A stretch of DNA of 15,855 nt from Bacteriovorax sp. UBA1852 (GCA_002338505.1 DDIK01000110.1:1-15855); one strand, 5' to 3'; numbered from the stretch's first letter, positions 6,028 through 13,947 are shown. Made by a program: numbers and translations. Notes: generated by a model from the sequence alone, not told the origin.

Positions 6028-7341
6028 ATGAATCCGACAAATCTTGAACTGGTTGGCACGATATTGTTTGCCGTCGCAGTTTTTCACACTTTTATGGTTT
6101 CTAAAATTCAACATTTAGCACACAAGTATCCTGAAGGTTCAATGATGGAAAATCTATTGCACTTTCTAGGAGAGGTTGAGGCCGTATTCGGTATGTGGGC
6201 AGCAGTCTTTATTGGTTACTATGCTTTCAGCGAAGGATTAGTAGTCTATAATGAAGATCACTCCTCCGTCATCGGTGGTGCGCTAAAGTATTTAGAGCAA
6301 GATCTGAATTTTACAGAACCAGCTTTTGTCTTTGTTATTATGTGTATGGCGGGAACAAGACCAGTCATTGTTTTTGCGGAAAAGATTATTCTCGCAGTTT
6401 CTAAGCTCGTACCCCTTCCTGGCAAGATGGCCTTCTTTGTGACGACACTTATTGTTGGACCAATTTTAGGGTCTTTTATTACTGAGCCTGCTGCTATGAC
6501 AGTGACGGCTTTAATTCTATTAGATTATTTCTTCTGTGAAGATCTTAGTCCAAAGTTTAGATATGCGACGTTAGGTCTTCTCTTTGTGAACGTTTCAATT
6601 GGTGGAACACTTTCACACTTTGCAGCACCTCCGGTTTTAATGGTTGCGACAAAGTGGAAGTGGGACTTCATGTTCATGCTGACACATTTTGGATACAAAG
6701 CAGTAATCTCGATAGTCTTAGGAACTCTTGTTATCGCTTTTATGTTCAAGAAAGAATTAACTGGAAAACTTGAGATTAAAGCAAAGCACGAAGCGTGGAT
6801 GCAACCAACTTGGTGGATGACTCTTTCACACTTAGTTTTTATGGCCCTTGTTGTGTATACCGCTCACCATATGGTCTTCTTTTTAGGTCTCTTCTTATTC
6901 TTTCTTGGTTTTGCAAACGTTACTAAGGAATATCAAGATAAGATTAAACTTAAAGAATCACTCCTCGTAGGTTTCTTTCTAGGTGGACTCGTCGTTCTTG
7001 GAAAGCAACAGGGATGGTGGTTACAGCCTTTGATCGGCGGTCTCAATGATGCCGTTTTATTTGTAGGTTCAACCGGTCTGACGGCGATTACAGATAATGC
7101 AGCTCTAACTTACCTTGGTACGCTTGTTGAACTCACTGACTCGGCAAAGTATAGTCTCGTCGCAGGTGCAGTTGCTGGTGGTGGTCTGACAGTTATTGCC
7201 AACGCACCAAACCCTGCAGGTTTTGGGATATTAAAAGCATCATTTGGAGAAGATGGAATTAGTCCAATTGGTTTACTTCTTGGAGCTCTCTTTCCAACAG
7301 TGCTTGCAATGATCTTCTTTTGGATTTTACCAAGTTTATAA
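6028..7341 (+). CDS. Putative Na+/H+ antiporter family membrane protein
   Basis: Polytopic inner-membrane protein, 437 aa, with about ten or more hydrophobic segments. It looks like the putative Na+/H+ antiporter family (Na_H_antiport_3) of the ion-transporter superfamily; ion and direction of transport are inferred only from that. The two halves show matching signatures: ITEPAAMT at 151-158 and ITDNAALT at 354-361, each followed by a Gly-rich segment with an Ala-Pro (GGTLSHFAAPP at 192-202 and GGGLTVIANAPNP at 384-396). Such paired re-entrant motifs usually form the ion site in this superfamily, with Glu153 and Asp356 the obvious acidic candidates. The start ATG has AGGGAG (6018-6023). His-rich spots at 279-281 and elsewhere are not explained. 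It is monocistronic: a long leader precedes it and a strong terminator follows. Confidence 0.75.
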   Translation: MNPTNLELVGTILFAVAVFHTFMVSKIQHLAHKYPEGSMMENLLHFLGEVEAVFGMWAAVFIGYYAFSEGLVVYNEDHSSVIGGALKYLEQDLNFTEPAFVFVIMCMAGTRPVIVFAEKIILAVSKLVPLPGKMAFFVTTLIVGPILGSFITEPAAMTVTALILLDYFFCEDLSPKFRYATLGLLFVNVSIGGTLSHFAAPPVLMVATKWKWDFMFMLTHFGYKAVISIVLGTLVIAFMFKKELTGKLEIKAKHEAWMQPTWWMTLSHLVFMALVVYTAHHMVFFLGLFLFFLGFANVTKEYQDKIKLKESLLVGFFLGGLVVLGKQQGWWLQPLIGGLNDAVLFVGSTGLTAITDNAALTYLGTLVELTDSAKYSLVAGAVAGGGLTVIANAPNPAGFGILKASFGEDGISPIGLLLGALFPTVLAMIFFWILPSL

Positions 7342-7372
7342 CTTTAATGATTAAGATATTCTAGAAATAAAG

Positions 7373-7398
7373 AGGCCTCCGATTCGGAGGCCTTTTTT
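7373..7398. terminator. Bidirectional Rho-independent terminator
   Basis: AGGCCTCCG (7373-7381) pairs with CGGAGGCCT (7385-7393) around ATT, followed by TTTTTT on the plus strand. It ends the antiporter gene. On the minus strand the same stem is followed by TCTTTATTT, so it should also end the ilvE operon, whose last stop codon (7402-7400) lies 1 nt before it. Confidence 0.92.
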
Positions 7399-7399
7399 A

Positions 7400-7687
7400 T
7401 TAGTAATTACCTTGAGCTTGATTTACTTCATATTGTATTTGAGCATTTTGAGAATATCGTTTATTGTTTCTAACAATAGCTTTAACTGTACAAGGGTTAA
7501 GTTTTACTTTTACTATAACTCTATTTGTTCTTTGTGCTCTTTGATCAAGCTTTCTTGATAATTTTGAGTTTGCATCAGCACAACTTCTATTAGAAGTAGC
7601 AGTTACTTTCTTTGTAAATACAGTTGTGTAACCGTAAGATGAAAGTGTTAATAATGAACATGTGATAAGTACTAAAAGATTCTTCAT
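7400..7687 (-). CDS. Small exported protein of unknown function
   Basis: 95 aa with a signal peptide (MKN, then a hydrophobic core to about residue 16; cut probably near 'SSYG', residues 16-19). The mature protein of roughly 75 aa is basic, rich in Lys, Arg, Asn and Gln, and holds two cysteines, Cys36 and Cys66, that could form one disulfide. The pattern of alternating polar and hydrophobic residues ('RVIVKVKLNPCTVKAIVR') suggests beta strands. I do not recognise a family. Its ATG overlaps the TGA of ilvE (ATGA), and its AAGGAG lies inside the last ilvE codons, so it is the third gene of that operon and probably translationally coupled to it. A link to branched-chain amino acid metabolism is not evident. 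Confidence 0.75.
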   Translation of the reverse strand: MKNLLVLITCSLLTLSSYGYTTVFTKKVTATSNRSCADANSKLSRKLDQRAQRTNRVIVKVKLNPCTVKAIVRNNKRYSQNAQIQYEVNQAQGNY

Positions 7688-8748
7688 ATTGTCTCCTTAA
7701 TTTTTTCAATCCAACCAAAACTATCTGTTTCAGTTAATTGTTGTATGCCAAGAAGTTTGTTTCTTAGCTTTCTAGCAACCGGACCATGTGCACTCTTGAG
7801 GTGAAAACTTTCACCTCGCTCATCATGGAAAGAGTCAATTGGCGTAATAATAGCAGCCGTTCCACAAGCAAATGCTTCTGTACAACGAGCTTCTTTTATC
7901 AATCCTTTCAATTCCTTAATACTGAGTCGTTTTTCAACAACTTCAATATTTTCATGACGAGCAAGCTCTATGATCGATTTCCTAGTGATTCCATTTAAAA
8001 TAGTATCAGTCAATTCAGGAGTGTAAAGTTTATCATCTATCACACAGAAGAAGTTCATTCCACTAAGCTCTTCAATGCTATCCTTATCTTCAGCAGAGAG
8101 CCACATTGTTTGGTCAAAACCTTTTTCTTTAGTCTTTATTGCTGCATTTAATCCGCCAGCGTAATTACCACCAGTCTTTGCGTTTCCTGTACCACCTTTA
8201 CAAGCACGAATCATTTCTTCTTCAATAAAGACTTTGATTGTTCCCCCTGAAAAATATGATCCAACAGGGGAGGCGATAACGATAAACATAAACTCTTCAG
8301 AAGGCTTAATTCCAAGGTTTTTTTCAGTCGCAATCATGAATGGGCGTATATAAAGAGATTCACCATCTCTTCTAGGAACAAACTTTTCTCCAAGAGATGT
8401 AATTTTATGAACTGCACCCATAAATATCTCTTCAGGAACTTCTGGCATCGCCATTCTGCTTGCAGAGAAGTTAAAGCGCTTAAAATTTTCAATAGGTCTA
8501 AAGAGAACTGGGCCCTGACCTTTATAATTATAGGCCTTCATGCCTTCAAAAATTTCTTGTCCATAGTGTAAGACTTTAGTTGTTGGATCAAGTTCGAGTT
8601 TCTTATAAGGAGAGATGACAAGCTCTGACCACTTACCATCTTTAAACTCAGAGATGGCCATAATAGGAAGAAGTACTTTCCCAAAACCTATATTATCTGG
8701 CATAGAGAAGTTTTCTATAGCTTTTTTAGCCTCTTGTTCAACAATCAT
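7684..8748 (-). CDS. ilvE: Branched-chain amino acid aminotransferase
   Basis: PLP enzyme (fold type IV) that interconverts Leu, Ile and Val with their 2-oxo acids using glutamate/2-oxoglutarate; cytoplasmic. The 354 aa match the longer BCAT type shared with eukaryotes and many bacteria rather than the roughly 310-aa E. coli IlvE. Lys191 in 'GNAKTGGNYAGG' is the PLP-binding lysine. Other family stretches are 'HYGQEIFEGMKAY' (61-73), 'FNFSASRMAMPEVP' (93-105), 'LYIRPFM' (132-138), 'EELSGMNFF' and 'ACGTAAIITP'. The ATG at 8748 has AGAGG a few nt upstream. It starts 12 nt after the lipoprotein gene and overlaps the small exported protein gene (ATGA). No ilv or leu biosynthesis genes are nearby, so it may serve degradation as well as synthesis. 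Confidence 0.96.
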   Translation of the reverse strand: MIVEQEAKKAIENFSMPDNIGFGKVLLPIMAISEFKDGKWSELVISPYKKLELDPTTKVLHYGQEIFEGMKAYNYKGQGPVLFRPIENFKRFNFSASRMAMPEVPEEIFMGAVHKITSLGEKFVPRRDGESLYIRPFMIATEKNLGIKPSEEFMFIVIASPVGSYFSGGTIKVFIEEEMIRACKGGTGNAKTGGNYAGGLNAAIKTKEKGFDQTMWLSAEDKDSIEELSGMNFFCVIDDKLYTPELTDTILNGITRKSIIELARHENIEVVEKRLSIKELKGLIKEARCTEAFACGTAAIITPIDSFHDERGESFHLKSAHGPVARKLRNKLLGIQQLTETDSFGWIEKIKETI

Positions 8749-8760
8749 TCTTAACCTCTA

Positions 8761-9057
8761 TTATTTCTTTGTACAAATATAAGCTGTGGCATAAACACGC
8801 CACTTTTGTGAAACGTTTACTTTATCTTCTACATAAAGAGTATTCGCGTCCTCTCTGCTTGCTAAGTTCCTAGCATGATTGACGGCTAAATCAAGTACAC
8901 CCTCATCATTTTCACCAACAACTTTTTTTACTGCACTACAGCCCTTCATAGGCTTTGTATAAACAACTTTGATATTCTTAGCATCGTCATTGAGCTTTGT
9001 CTTTGAGACAGAACATGAACCTAGTAATAATAGTGCGATTAAAGATATTTTTTTCAT
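8761..9057 (-). CDS. DUF4156-like small lipoprotein
   Basis: 98 aa. The signal peptide MKKISLIALLLLGSC ends in a clear lipobox (LGSC) with lipidated Cys15, followed by Ser, so outer-membrane sorting is likely. The mature part, 'KPMKGCSAVKKVVGEND', 'LAVNHARNLASREDANTLYVED' and 'VYATAYICTKK', fits the DUF4156 pattern: an early Cys (Cys40), an Ala/Asn-rich helix with Leu-Ala, then a final 'AY-x-C' with Cys95. Cys40 and Cys95 may pair as in RcsF-type folds. The function of the family is unknown. AGAGGTT precedes the ATG. It is the first gene of the operon with ilvE. Confidence 0.85.
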   Translation of the reverse strand: MKKISLIALLLLGSCSVSKTKLNDDAKNIKVVYTKPMKGCSAVKKVVGENDEGVLDLAVNHARNLASREDANTLYVEDKVNVSQKWRVYATAYICTKK

Positions 9058-9134
9058 TTTGAACCTCTTTGTTAATGAATATCGCGAATTCTATCCTATT
9101 AAATAAAGATATTTAAGTTGCACCGAGTAAAACT

Positions 9135-9197
9135 GTGCGGCCGATACTGAATGCGTAAGCATTCAGCAAGATTAGCAAGCGACAGCGCCAGCGTATC
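9135..9197. repeat. Short copy of the tRNA-Val 3' end with an adjoining hairpin
   Basis: GTGCGGCCGA at 9135-9144 repeats bases 9233-9242 of tRNA-Val (the 3' acceptor strand), 98 bp away and in the same orientation. Next to it CTGAATGC (9147-9154) and GCATTCAG (9159-9166) form a perfect 8-bp hairpin with a GTAA loop; GATA (9143-9146) can also pair with TATC (9194-9197). The stretch to 9197 is more GC-rich than its surroundings and holds no ORF. It may be a decayed tRNA copy, a trailer of the tRNA transcript, or an old attachment site. Confidence 0.45.
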
Positions 9198-9230
9198 ATA
9201 GGGAAACCAAAATATCTCGAAATTCAAAAA

Positions 9231-9305
<75 letters not shown>

Positions 9306-9319
9306 ATAAGTGAATCGTC

Positions 9320-9349
9320 ATATTAATAAACTCTTGAAAATATTGTCAA
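9320..9349 (-). promoter_or_regulatory. Promoter of tRNA-Val
   Basis: On the minus strand TTGACA (9349-9344), an 18-bp spacer, and TAATAT (9325-9320). The predicted start is near 9313, some 8 nt before the tRNA. The -35 is a perfect consensus, as expected for a stable RNA. Confidence 0.75.
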
Positions 9350-9380
9350 CAACGAAATTTAATGTATCGAGTTATACTAG

Positions 9381-9404
9381 ACTAGTGAGAGACATCGCAC
9401 TAGT
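9381..9404. repeat. Inverted repeat ACTAGTG-N10-CACTAGT at the start of the ABC operon
   Basis: Perfect 7-bp arms, spaced by 10 bp, just downstream of a TATACT (9373-9378) that could be the -10 of the ABC exporter genes (start near 9385). It may be an operator or a 5' UTR hairpin. It lies 3-9 nt upstream of the two possible start codons, where no Shine-Dalgarno is present. Confidence 0.45.
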
Positions 9405-9412
9405 ATGTGCCA

Positions 9413-11065
9413 ATGGAAAAAAAGCGTTTAGGTCAACCGCTACTTAATCTCTTGGTTAAGCAGTTCTTTGAATTTTGGTATTATTACCTCGGTGCTTTTC
9501 TGTGTCTTTTCTTTACTCATTACATTCAAAGTGAATTGCCATTTATTGCTAAAGAATTAGCAGATAAAGTAAGTGCGGGAGAAGACTATCCAGTCTTAAA
9601 GTTATTCTATCTAGCTATAGGTATTGTTATCTTTAGAACTTCCTCTCGTCTTCTCTTTTTCTATCCAGCTCGTGTACTACAAAAACTTTTGAGAGTTGAG
9701 ATTATAAAGAGACTTGAGCAGTCATCTCCATATCGTTATTTCAATTATTCAAAAGGTCAGATATTTCAAGTTGTCGGTAGTGACCTGGAAGAGGTGAGGG
9801 CGCTTATTGGGTTTGCTCTATTGCAAGTCTGTAATATTGTCATTGCCATGTCAGTGCTCATACCAAAACTCATGAGTTTTAATAAAGACGTCTTTGTTGC
9901 TCTTATTCCTATGGGCGTCGCTTTCGTTTTATTTACAATAATTGTTTCAAGTAATAGAAGATTTTATCGACTGACTCAGGACTTCCAAGGTGAAGTTCAA
10001 AACTTTATTATTGAAAGTTACTTAGGTAAGAGAACAATTAAAAATTATCATAGTGAAAAGTCATTTGTTGAATTATTTAAGGCCCAATCAAAGAATGAAC
10101 TTATAAACTTCTATAAAGCAGGTAAGAGAGTTGCCATCTCTATACCTCTTGTTCCAACAGGGGTCGGGCTCTCTCTAATATGGGGGGCACATATTATTTT
10201 TAGAGACAATCTTGGAGCGACCTCTCTTATTCTCTTTTCAGGTTTTGTCTTTCTATTTCTTGAACCAATTATGTTTCTCTCATGGATTGGCGTCGTCTTT
10301 ACTCGCTCCGCAGGTGCATGGTCGAGGGTAACGGAACTCGTCGATGATTTAGATGAGCCATCAAGTATGGAAAAGAAGCTTCATGATTGCGACAGAATAA
10401 TTAATGGCGACACTTCATATGAGCTTAAAATACCTTTTTGGGATCAAGATATATCTATGGAAATAGATAAGAATAAACTCTTTATCATTACTGGTGAGAC
10501 CGGACATGGAAAGACAGAACTCATTTTAAAAATTGCAGAAATGCTTAAGTCCTGTGGTAAGAAAATTTCTTATGTTGCTCAAGATCCATATCTTTATAAT
10601 GGTACAATTCTTGAAAATTTAGAACTTGGAAATACATTTGACAGTCAGAAGCTTGATCAGGCCTATGAACTTTTAAAAGTTTTTGGCCTAGATTATCTTG
10701 CTGAAGGTAGAGAAGGTATTTTTAGCTTAGTCGTAGGTGAAGATGGTAAACGTCTCTCTGGAGGACAGGCCAAGCGAGTAGCCCTCGTGAAAAGTCTTCT
10801 GTGTGATTCGGAAGTTATTCTTTGGGATGATCCGTTCTCTTCAGTGGATGTTGTCTTAGAAAAAGAAATATTAGAAAAGTTATTTGCAATGAATATGTTA
10901 GAGCAGAGAACGATCATTTTAACAGGACATCGATACACGACAGTTCTTCTTAGTGACAAAGTCGCTCTAGTAGAAAAAGAAAATGGAATACGTGAGATAA
11001 AGAAAGTTAGTGAACTAGATAAAAAAGGAGCGATTTTTGAGCACTTCAAAAAGCAACTTGTCTAA
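9413..11065 (+). CDS. ABC exporter half-transporter, subunit A (degenerate catalytic site)
   Basis: About 550 aa: an N-terminal six-helix transmembrane domain (to roughly residue 310) and a C-terminal nucleotide-binding domain, the layout of an ABC exporter half. ATG at 9413 is used; an in-frame GTG lies at 9407 and neither has a good ribosome site. Numbering from GTG: Walker A GETGHGKT 363-370, Q-loop Gln392 (AQDPYLY), signature LSGGQ 450-454, Walker B 'VILWDDP' with Asp474, switch His508. The residue after Walker B Asp, the catalytic Glu of most ABC ATPases, is Asp475. That substitution is typical of the degenerate site of heterodimeric exporters such as TM287/288. The next gene overlaps this one by 29 nt and is the natural partner. 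Substrate is unknown. Confidence 0.9.
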   Translation: MEKKRLGQPLLNLLVKQFFEFWYYYLGAFLCLFFTHYIQSELPFIAKELADKVSAGEDYPVLKLFYLAIGIVIFRTSSRLLFFYPARVLQKLLRVEIIKRLEQSSPYRYFNYSKGQIFQVVGSDLEEVRALIGFALLQVCNIVIAMSVLIPKLMSFNKDVFVALIPMGVAFVLFTIIVSSNRRFYRLTQDFQGEVQNFIIESYLGKRTIKNYHSEKSFVELFKAQSKNELINFYKAGKRVAISIPLVPTGVGLSLIWGAHIIFRDNLGATSLILFSGFVFLFLEPIMFLSWIGVVFTRSAGAWSRVTELVDDLDEPSSMEKKLHDCDRIINGDTSYELKIPFWDQDISMEIDKNKLFIITGETGHGKTELILKIAEMLKSCGKKISYVAQDPYLYNGTILENLELGNTFDSQKLDQAYELLKVFGLDYLAEGREGIFSLVVGEDGKRLSGGQAKRVALVKSLLCDSEVILWDDPFSSVDVVLEKEILEKLFAMNMLEQRTIILTGHRYTTVLLSDKVALVEKENGIREIKKVSELDKKGAIFEHFKKQLV

Positions 11066-12797
11066 GTTCTTCATATATACCGGTGCCTGGAAGTACATTG
11101 TCTTAATGGTGATATGCCTCTGTGTTTCTTCTTTCTTAGGAGCAATGGTCCCTAGACTTATGAACGAGCTCACGAGCTCATATGAAAAAGAAACTGCTTT
11201 TTACAATGTTCTCGTAAATCTTACTCTTGTTTTTATTTTCACTTTCGTTAATCGTGGCGCTTACAATCTCATCATCAATAAGTATGTCGTTCAACTTATT
11301 CAAAATGTTCGATCATTTTGCTACACGAAATGGCTTTGTTCTTATGAAATAAAAACTTCAGGTGCAAAGTCTGATGATCGCTATCCTCAAGGTGAAGTCC
11401 TCGCACGTATTATGAATGATACTGAAAGCATAAGAGAGCTTGTAACCTCAGGAACCTTTGGTATTGTGATTGATATTTTCTTTGTTCTCTCTTCTCTTAT
11501 TAGCTTCTTTGCTTTAAATCAATTTGCAGGCCTGAGCTTAGCTGCTTTACAAATATCGTGCTGTCTTCTACTGATTTGGGGCTCAAAGTATATGAGAGAA
11601 ATATTTCTCAAGGTACGAAAAGCTAGAGGCGAGCTTCTTGGCACATTGGCAGATGTTGTAGGTGGTGTAAGAGAAGTTTACTATCTGGAAAATTCAAATT
11701 ATTCATCAAAGAAATCAGAAAAAGTCTTTGATAACTTCCTTAATAAAATTCTTGTTTCAAATATATGGGATGCTTCTTATTACTCTTTAGCTGAGTCCCT
11801 TTATCCTTTGTTCTTAGCATTTGCAGTGTTTATTATTCCTCACTCTGGTATGCGCCAAGTAGGTCTTATTTTTGCTTTTGTAGATCTCATTCAAAGATCA
11901 ATCGGGCCTATTAAAGATGTGTCTTCAAAAGTCGCCAATATTCAAAGGGCCTCGTCGGGAATAATTCGAATCGATGAATTTCTTGATGACATAGCAAAAC
12001 TTAGATCATCTGATCTTAATTATGAGCTTAAAGAGCACAATATAAGAAGCCTTGATGTTGATATAAAAGAATTCATTTATTCCAACGATGTTAAAGATGG
12101 AACAGTTTTTTCACTTTCAGATATTTCATTTAGTGCGGACATTGGAAACCTTATTGGAATCGTAGGCTTGTCAGGAAGTGGGAAATCAACACTTTTAAAT
12201 ATTTTAAGCGCTAATATACTACCCAACGCAGGCTCCATAAAAGTGCACAAAGAAGATCAACCGATTTTTGAATTTGACTTCCACGACAGTGATAAATTCA
12301 TTGATTATCGTGAGATGGTCGGAATCGTTTCACAGGACTCTCATATATTTTCTGAAAGTATCTATTTTAACATAACGATGGGACATGATCGTGGTGATGA
12401 CTTTGAAGATTTTTGGAGTTGGGTGAGTAAGCAAATTGATTATATTTCAATTTGGGGAATAACACCGCAGACAGAGATCAAACAAAATGAGTTGTCCTTA
12501 GGGCAAAAGCAATTACTTGCGGCCATTAGGGCCTGCTATCTCAAGAAGCCAATCGTATTATTTGATGAGATTTCTTCCTCACTTGATTCTAATCTTGAAT
12601 ATGCACTTAGAAAGATGGTTCTTTTGGTTCAAAGAAGTGCGATAACATTTATTGTTGCGCATAGACTTGAGACGATTGCTGAGGCCGATAATATTCTTGT
12701 TCTAGAGTCAGGAAAACTTGTTTCTAGTGGTACGCATCAAGGTTTACTAGAAGACTCGGACGTTTATAAGAAATTTATCGAACAAATACTGCATTAA
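11037..12797 (+). CDS. ABC exporter half-transporter, subunit B (consensus catalytic residues)
   Basis: 586 aa with a transmembrane domain (to about residue 320) and a nucleotide-binding domain. Start: TTG at 11037, supported by AAGGAG (11025-11030) 6 nt upstream inside the end of subunit A; the reading frames overlap by 29 nt, which suggests coupled translation and equal amounts. Walker A GLSGSGKS 377-384, Q-loop Gln433 (SQDSHIF), Walker B 'VLFDE' with Asp510 and catalytic Glu511, switch His542. The signature is LSLGQ (486-490) instead of LSGGQ, the non-canonical form expected on the partner side of a degenerate site. The cargo (lipid, drug, peptide) cannot be told. No terminator is visible after the stop; the next promoter begins 12 nt later. 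Confidence 0.92.
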   Translation: MSTSKSNLSKFFIYTGAWKYIVLMVICLCVSSFLGAMVPRLMNELTSSYEKETAFYNVLVNLTLVFIFTFVNRGAYNLIINKYVVQLIQNVRSFCYTKWLCSYEIKTSGAKSDDRYPQGEVLARIMNDTESIRELVTSGTFGIVIDIFFVLSSLISFFALNQFAGLSLAALQISCCLLLIWGSKYMREIFLKVRKARGELLGTLADVVGGVREVYYLENSNYSSKKSEKVFDNFLNKILVSNIWDASYYSLAESLYPLFLAFAVFIIPHSGMRQVGLIFAFVDLIQRSIGPIKDVSSKVANIQRASSGIIRIDEFLDDIAKLRSSDLNYELKEHNIRSLDVDIKEFIYSNDVKDGTVFSLSDISFSADIGNLIGIVGLSGSGKSTLLNILSANILPNAGSIKVHKEDQPIFEFDFHDSDKFIDYREMVGIVSQDSHIFSESIYFNITMGHDRGDDFEDFWSWVSKQIDYISIWGITPQTEIKQNELSLGQKQLLAAIRACYLKKPIVLFDEISSSLDSNLEYALRKMVLLVQRSAITFIVAHRLETIAEADNILVLESGKLVSSGTHQGLLEDSDVYKKFIEQILH

Positions 12798-12808
12798 TCC
12801 TTAAAATT

Positions 12809-12849
12809 TTGACATTGCACTGACATATGTTCAAAATATTTCTTATAAA
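12809..12849 (+). promoter_or_regulatory. Promoter region of the DsbA-like lipoprotein gene
   Basis: Two overlapping candidates. TTGACA (12809-12814) with CAAAAT (12832-12837) at 17 bp; and CTGACA (12820-12825) with TATAAA (12844-12849) at 18 bp. Both have one near-perfect element. The leader ends in AAGGAG (12871-12876), 7 nt before the ATG. Confidence 0.55.
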
Positions 12850-12883
12850 TTACCTATAGTTAATTACATTAAGGAGAATATTA

Positions 12884-13921
12884 ATGAAAAAGATTTTTTC
12901 AATTCTGACGATGACGTTTTTCATGATCGGCTTTTATGCTTGTCAAAATAAGGTTGAGTCTGGACCAAGTTTTATCTTTAAAGAAGCACCATCTAAGAAA
13001 GCCGTTGCAAAAGTAAACGGTAAAGTGATTCAAGAAGATGAGATATTTTCTGATATTAGAAGTGAAATTTATGAAGCTAGAATGAAGGAATATAACTTGA
13101 AGATGGGGACTCTTAAGTCTTATCTACTACAGAGCTTCATTGATAATCATCCTGAAAAGAAGAATTTAACAAATGATCAATTTGTAGAGAAGTTTATCAC
13201 GAGCAAACTAAAAATTTCAGAGAAAGATATCAATGAGTTTGCGAAAGAAAGAAAAATTCCTCAAGTAACTCCAGATCTTAAAGAGAGAATTAAAAAGTTT
13301 CTCATTGATGGTAAGAAGAGAGAAGCAATTGAGAGTTGGTTAGATGAAAAATTAGCCAAGAGTCCAGTTGAAGTATACTTAGAAAAGCCAATGAGACCAG
13401 TATATAACGTTAAGGCCGGAGATTCACCATTCGCAGGCGGTAAGAATGCTAAAGTTGAAATCATCGAATTCTCTGATTTTCAGTGTCCATACTGTGCTAA
13501 AGCTTCGATCTTAGTGTCTCAGATTAAGAAGAAATATGGTGACAAGGTGAAGGTTGTCTTTAAGAACTTTCCACTAGCATTTCATAAAGATGCAGCGAAA
13601 GCGGCTGAAGCAAGTCTTTGTGCTCATGAGCAAGGTAAGTTTTGGGATATGCACGATCTTATGTTTGAAGAGCAAGATTCTCTTAAAGTTGATGATCTTA
13701 AGGCAAAGGCCAAGAAGCTTAAGCTTGATACAAAGAAGTTCAATAAGTGTCTCGATTCATCACAGTATGCAGCGAAGGTTCAAGAAACTATGAAAGAAGG
13801 GAAGGTTGCTCAGGTTAAATCGACTCCAACTTTCTATGTTAATGGTCAGCTTGTTATGGGAGCACAGCCACTTGAAGTATTCTCAGAGATTATTGATGAG
13901 GAATTAAAGAAAGCAAAATAG
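12884..13921 (+). CDS. Lipoprotein with a SurA-like N-terminal region and a DsbA-like thioredoxin domain
   Basis: 345 aa. The signal peptide ends at 'FYAC' (Cys20), a loose lipobox with Phe and Tyr at -3 and -2, so lipidation is likely but not certain. Residues 38-165 begin 'KAVAKVNGKVIQEDEI' and continue as long charged helices, like the N-terminal part of SurA/PpiC-type chaperones but without a parvulin domain. Residues 175-345 form a Thioredoxin_4/DsbA-like domain with active site Cys201-Pro-Tyr-Cys204 ('FSDFQCPYC') and the cis-proline loop STPTFYVNG (Pro315). Cys246 and Cys289 sit where this family often has a second, structural disulfide. It should act in the periplasm on disulfides of exported proteins. 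Its own promoter and terminator make it a single-gene unit. Oxidase or isomerase role is undecided. Confidence 0.9.
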   Translation: MKKIFSILTMTFFMIGFYACQNKVESGPSFIFKEAPSKKAVAKVNGKVIQEDEIFSDIRSEIYEARMKEYNLKMGTLKSYLLQSFIDNHPEKKNLTNDQFVEKFITSKLKISEKDINEFAKERKIPQVTPDLKERIKKFLIDGKKREAIESWLDEKLAKSPVEVYLEKPMRPVYNVKAGDSPFAGGKNAKVEIIEFSDFQCPYCAKASILVSQIKKKYGDKVKVVFKNFPLAFHKDAAKAAEASLCAHEQGKFWDMHDLMFEEQDSLKVDDLKAKAKKLKLDTKKFNKCLDSSQYAAKVQETMKEGKVAQVKSTPTFYVNGQLVMGAQPLEVFSEIIDEELKKAK

Positions 13922-13947
13922 TCAGAATAGTCATTTCAGATATATAG

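Noticed and set aside
10693..11049. 118-aa minus-strand ORF opposite the end of ABC subunit A
   Set aside because: It is the complement of the signature and Walker B region of a recognised ATPase and has no start signal of its own.
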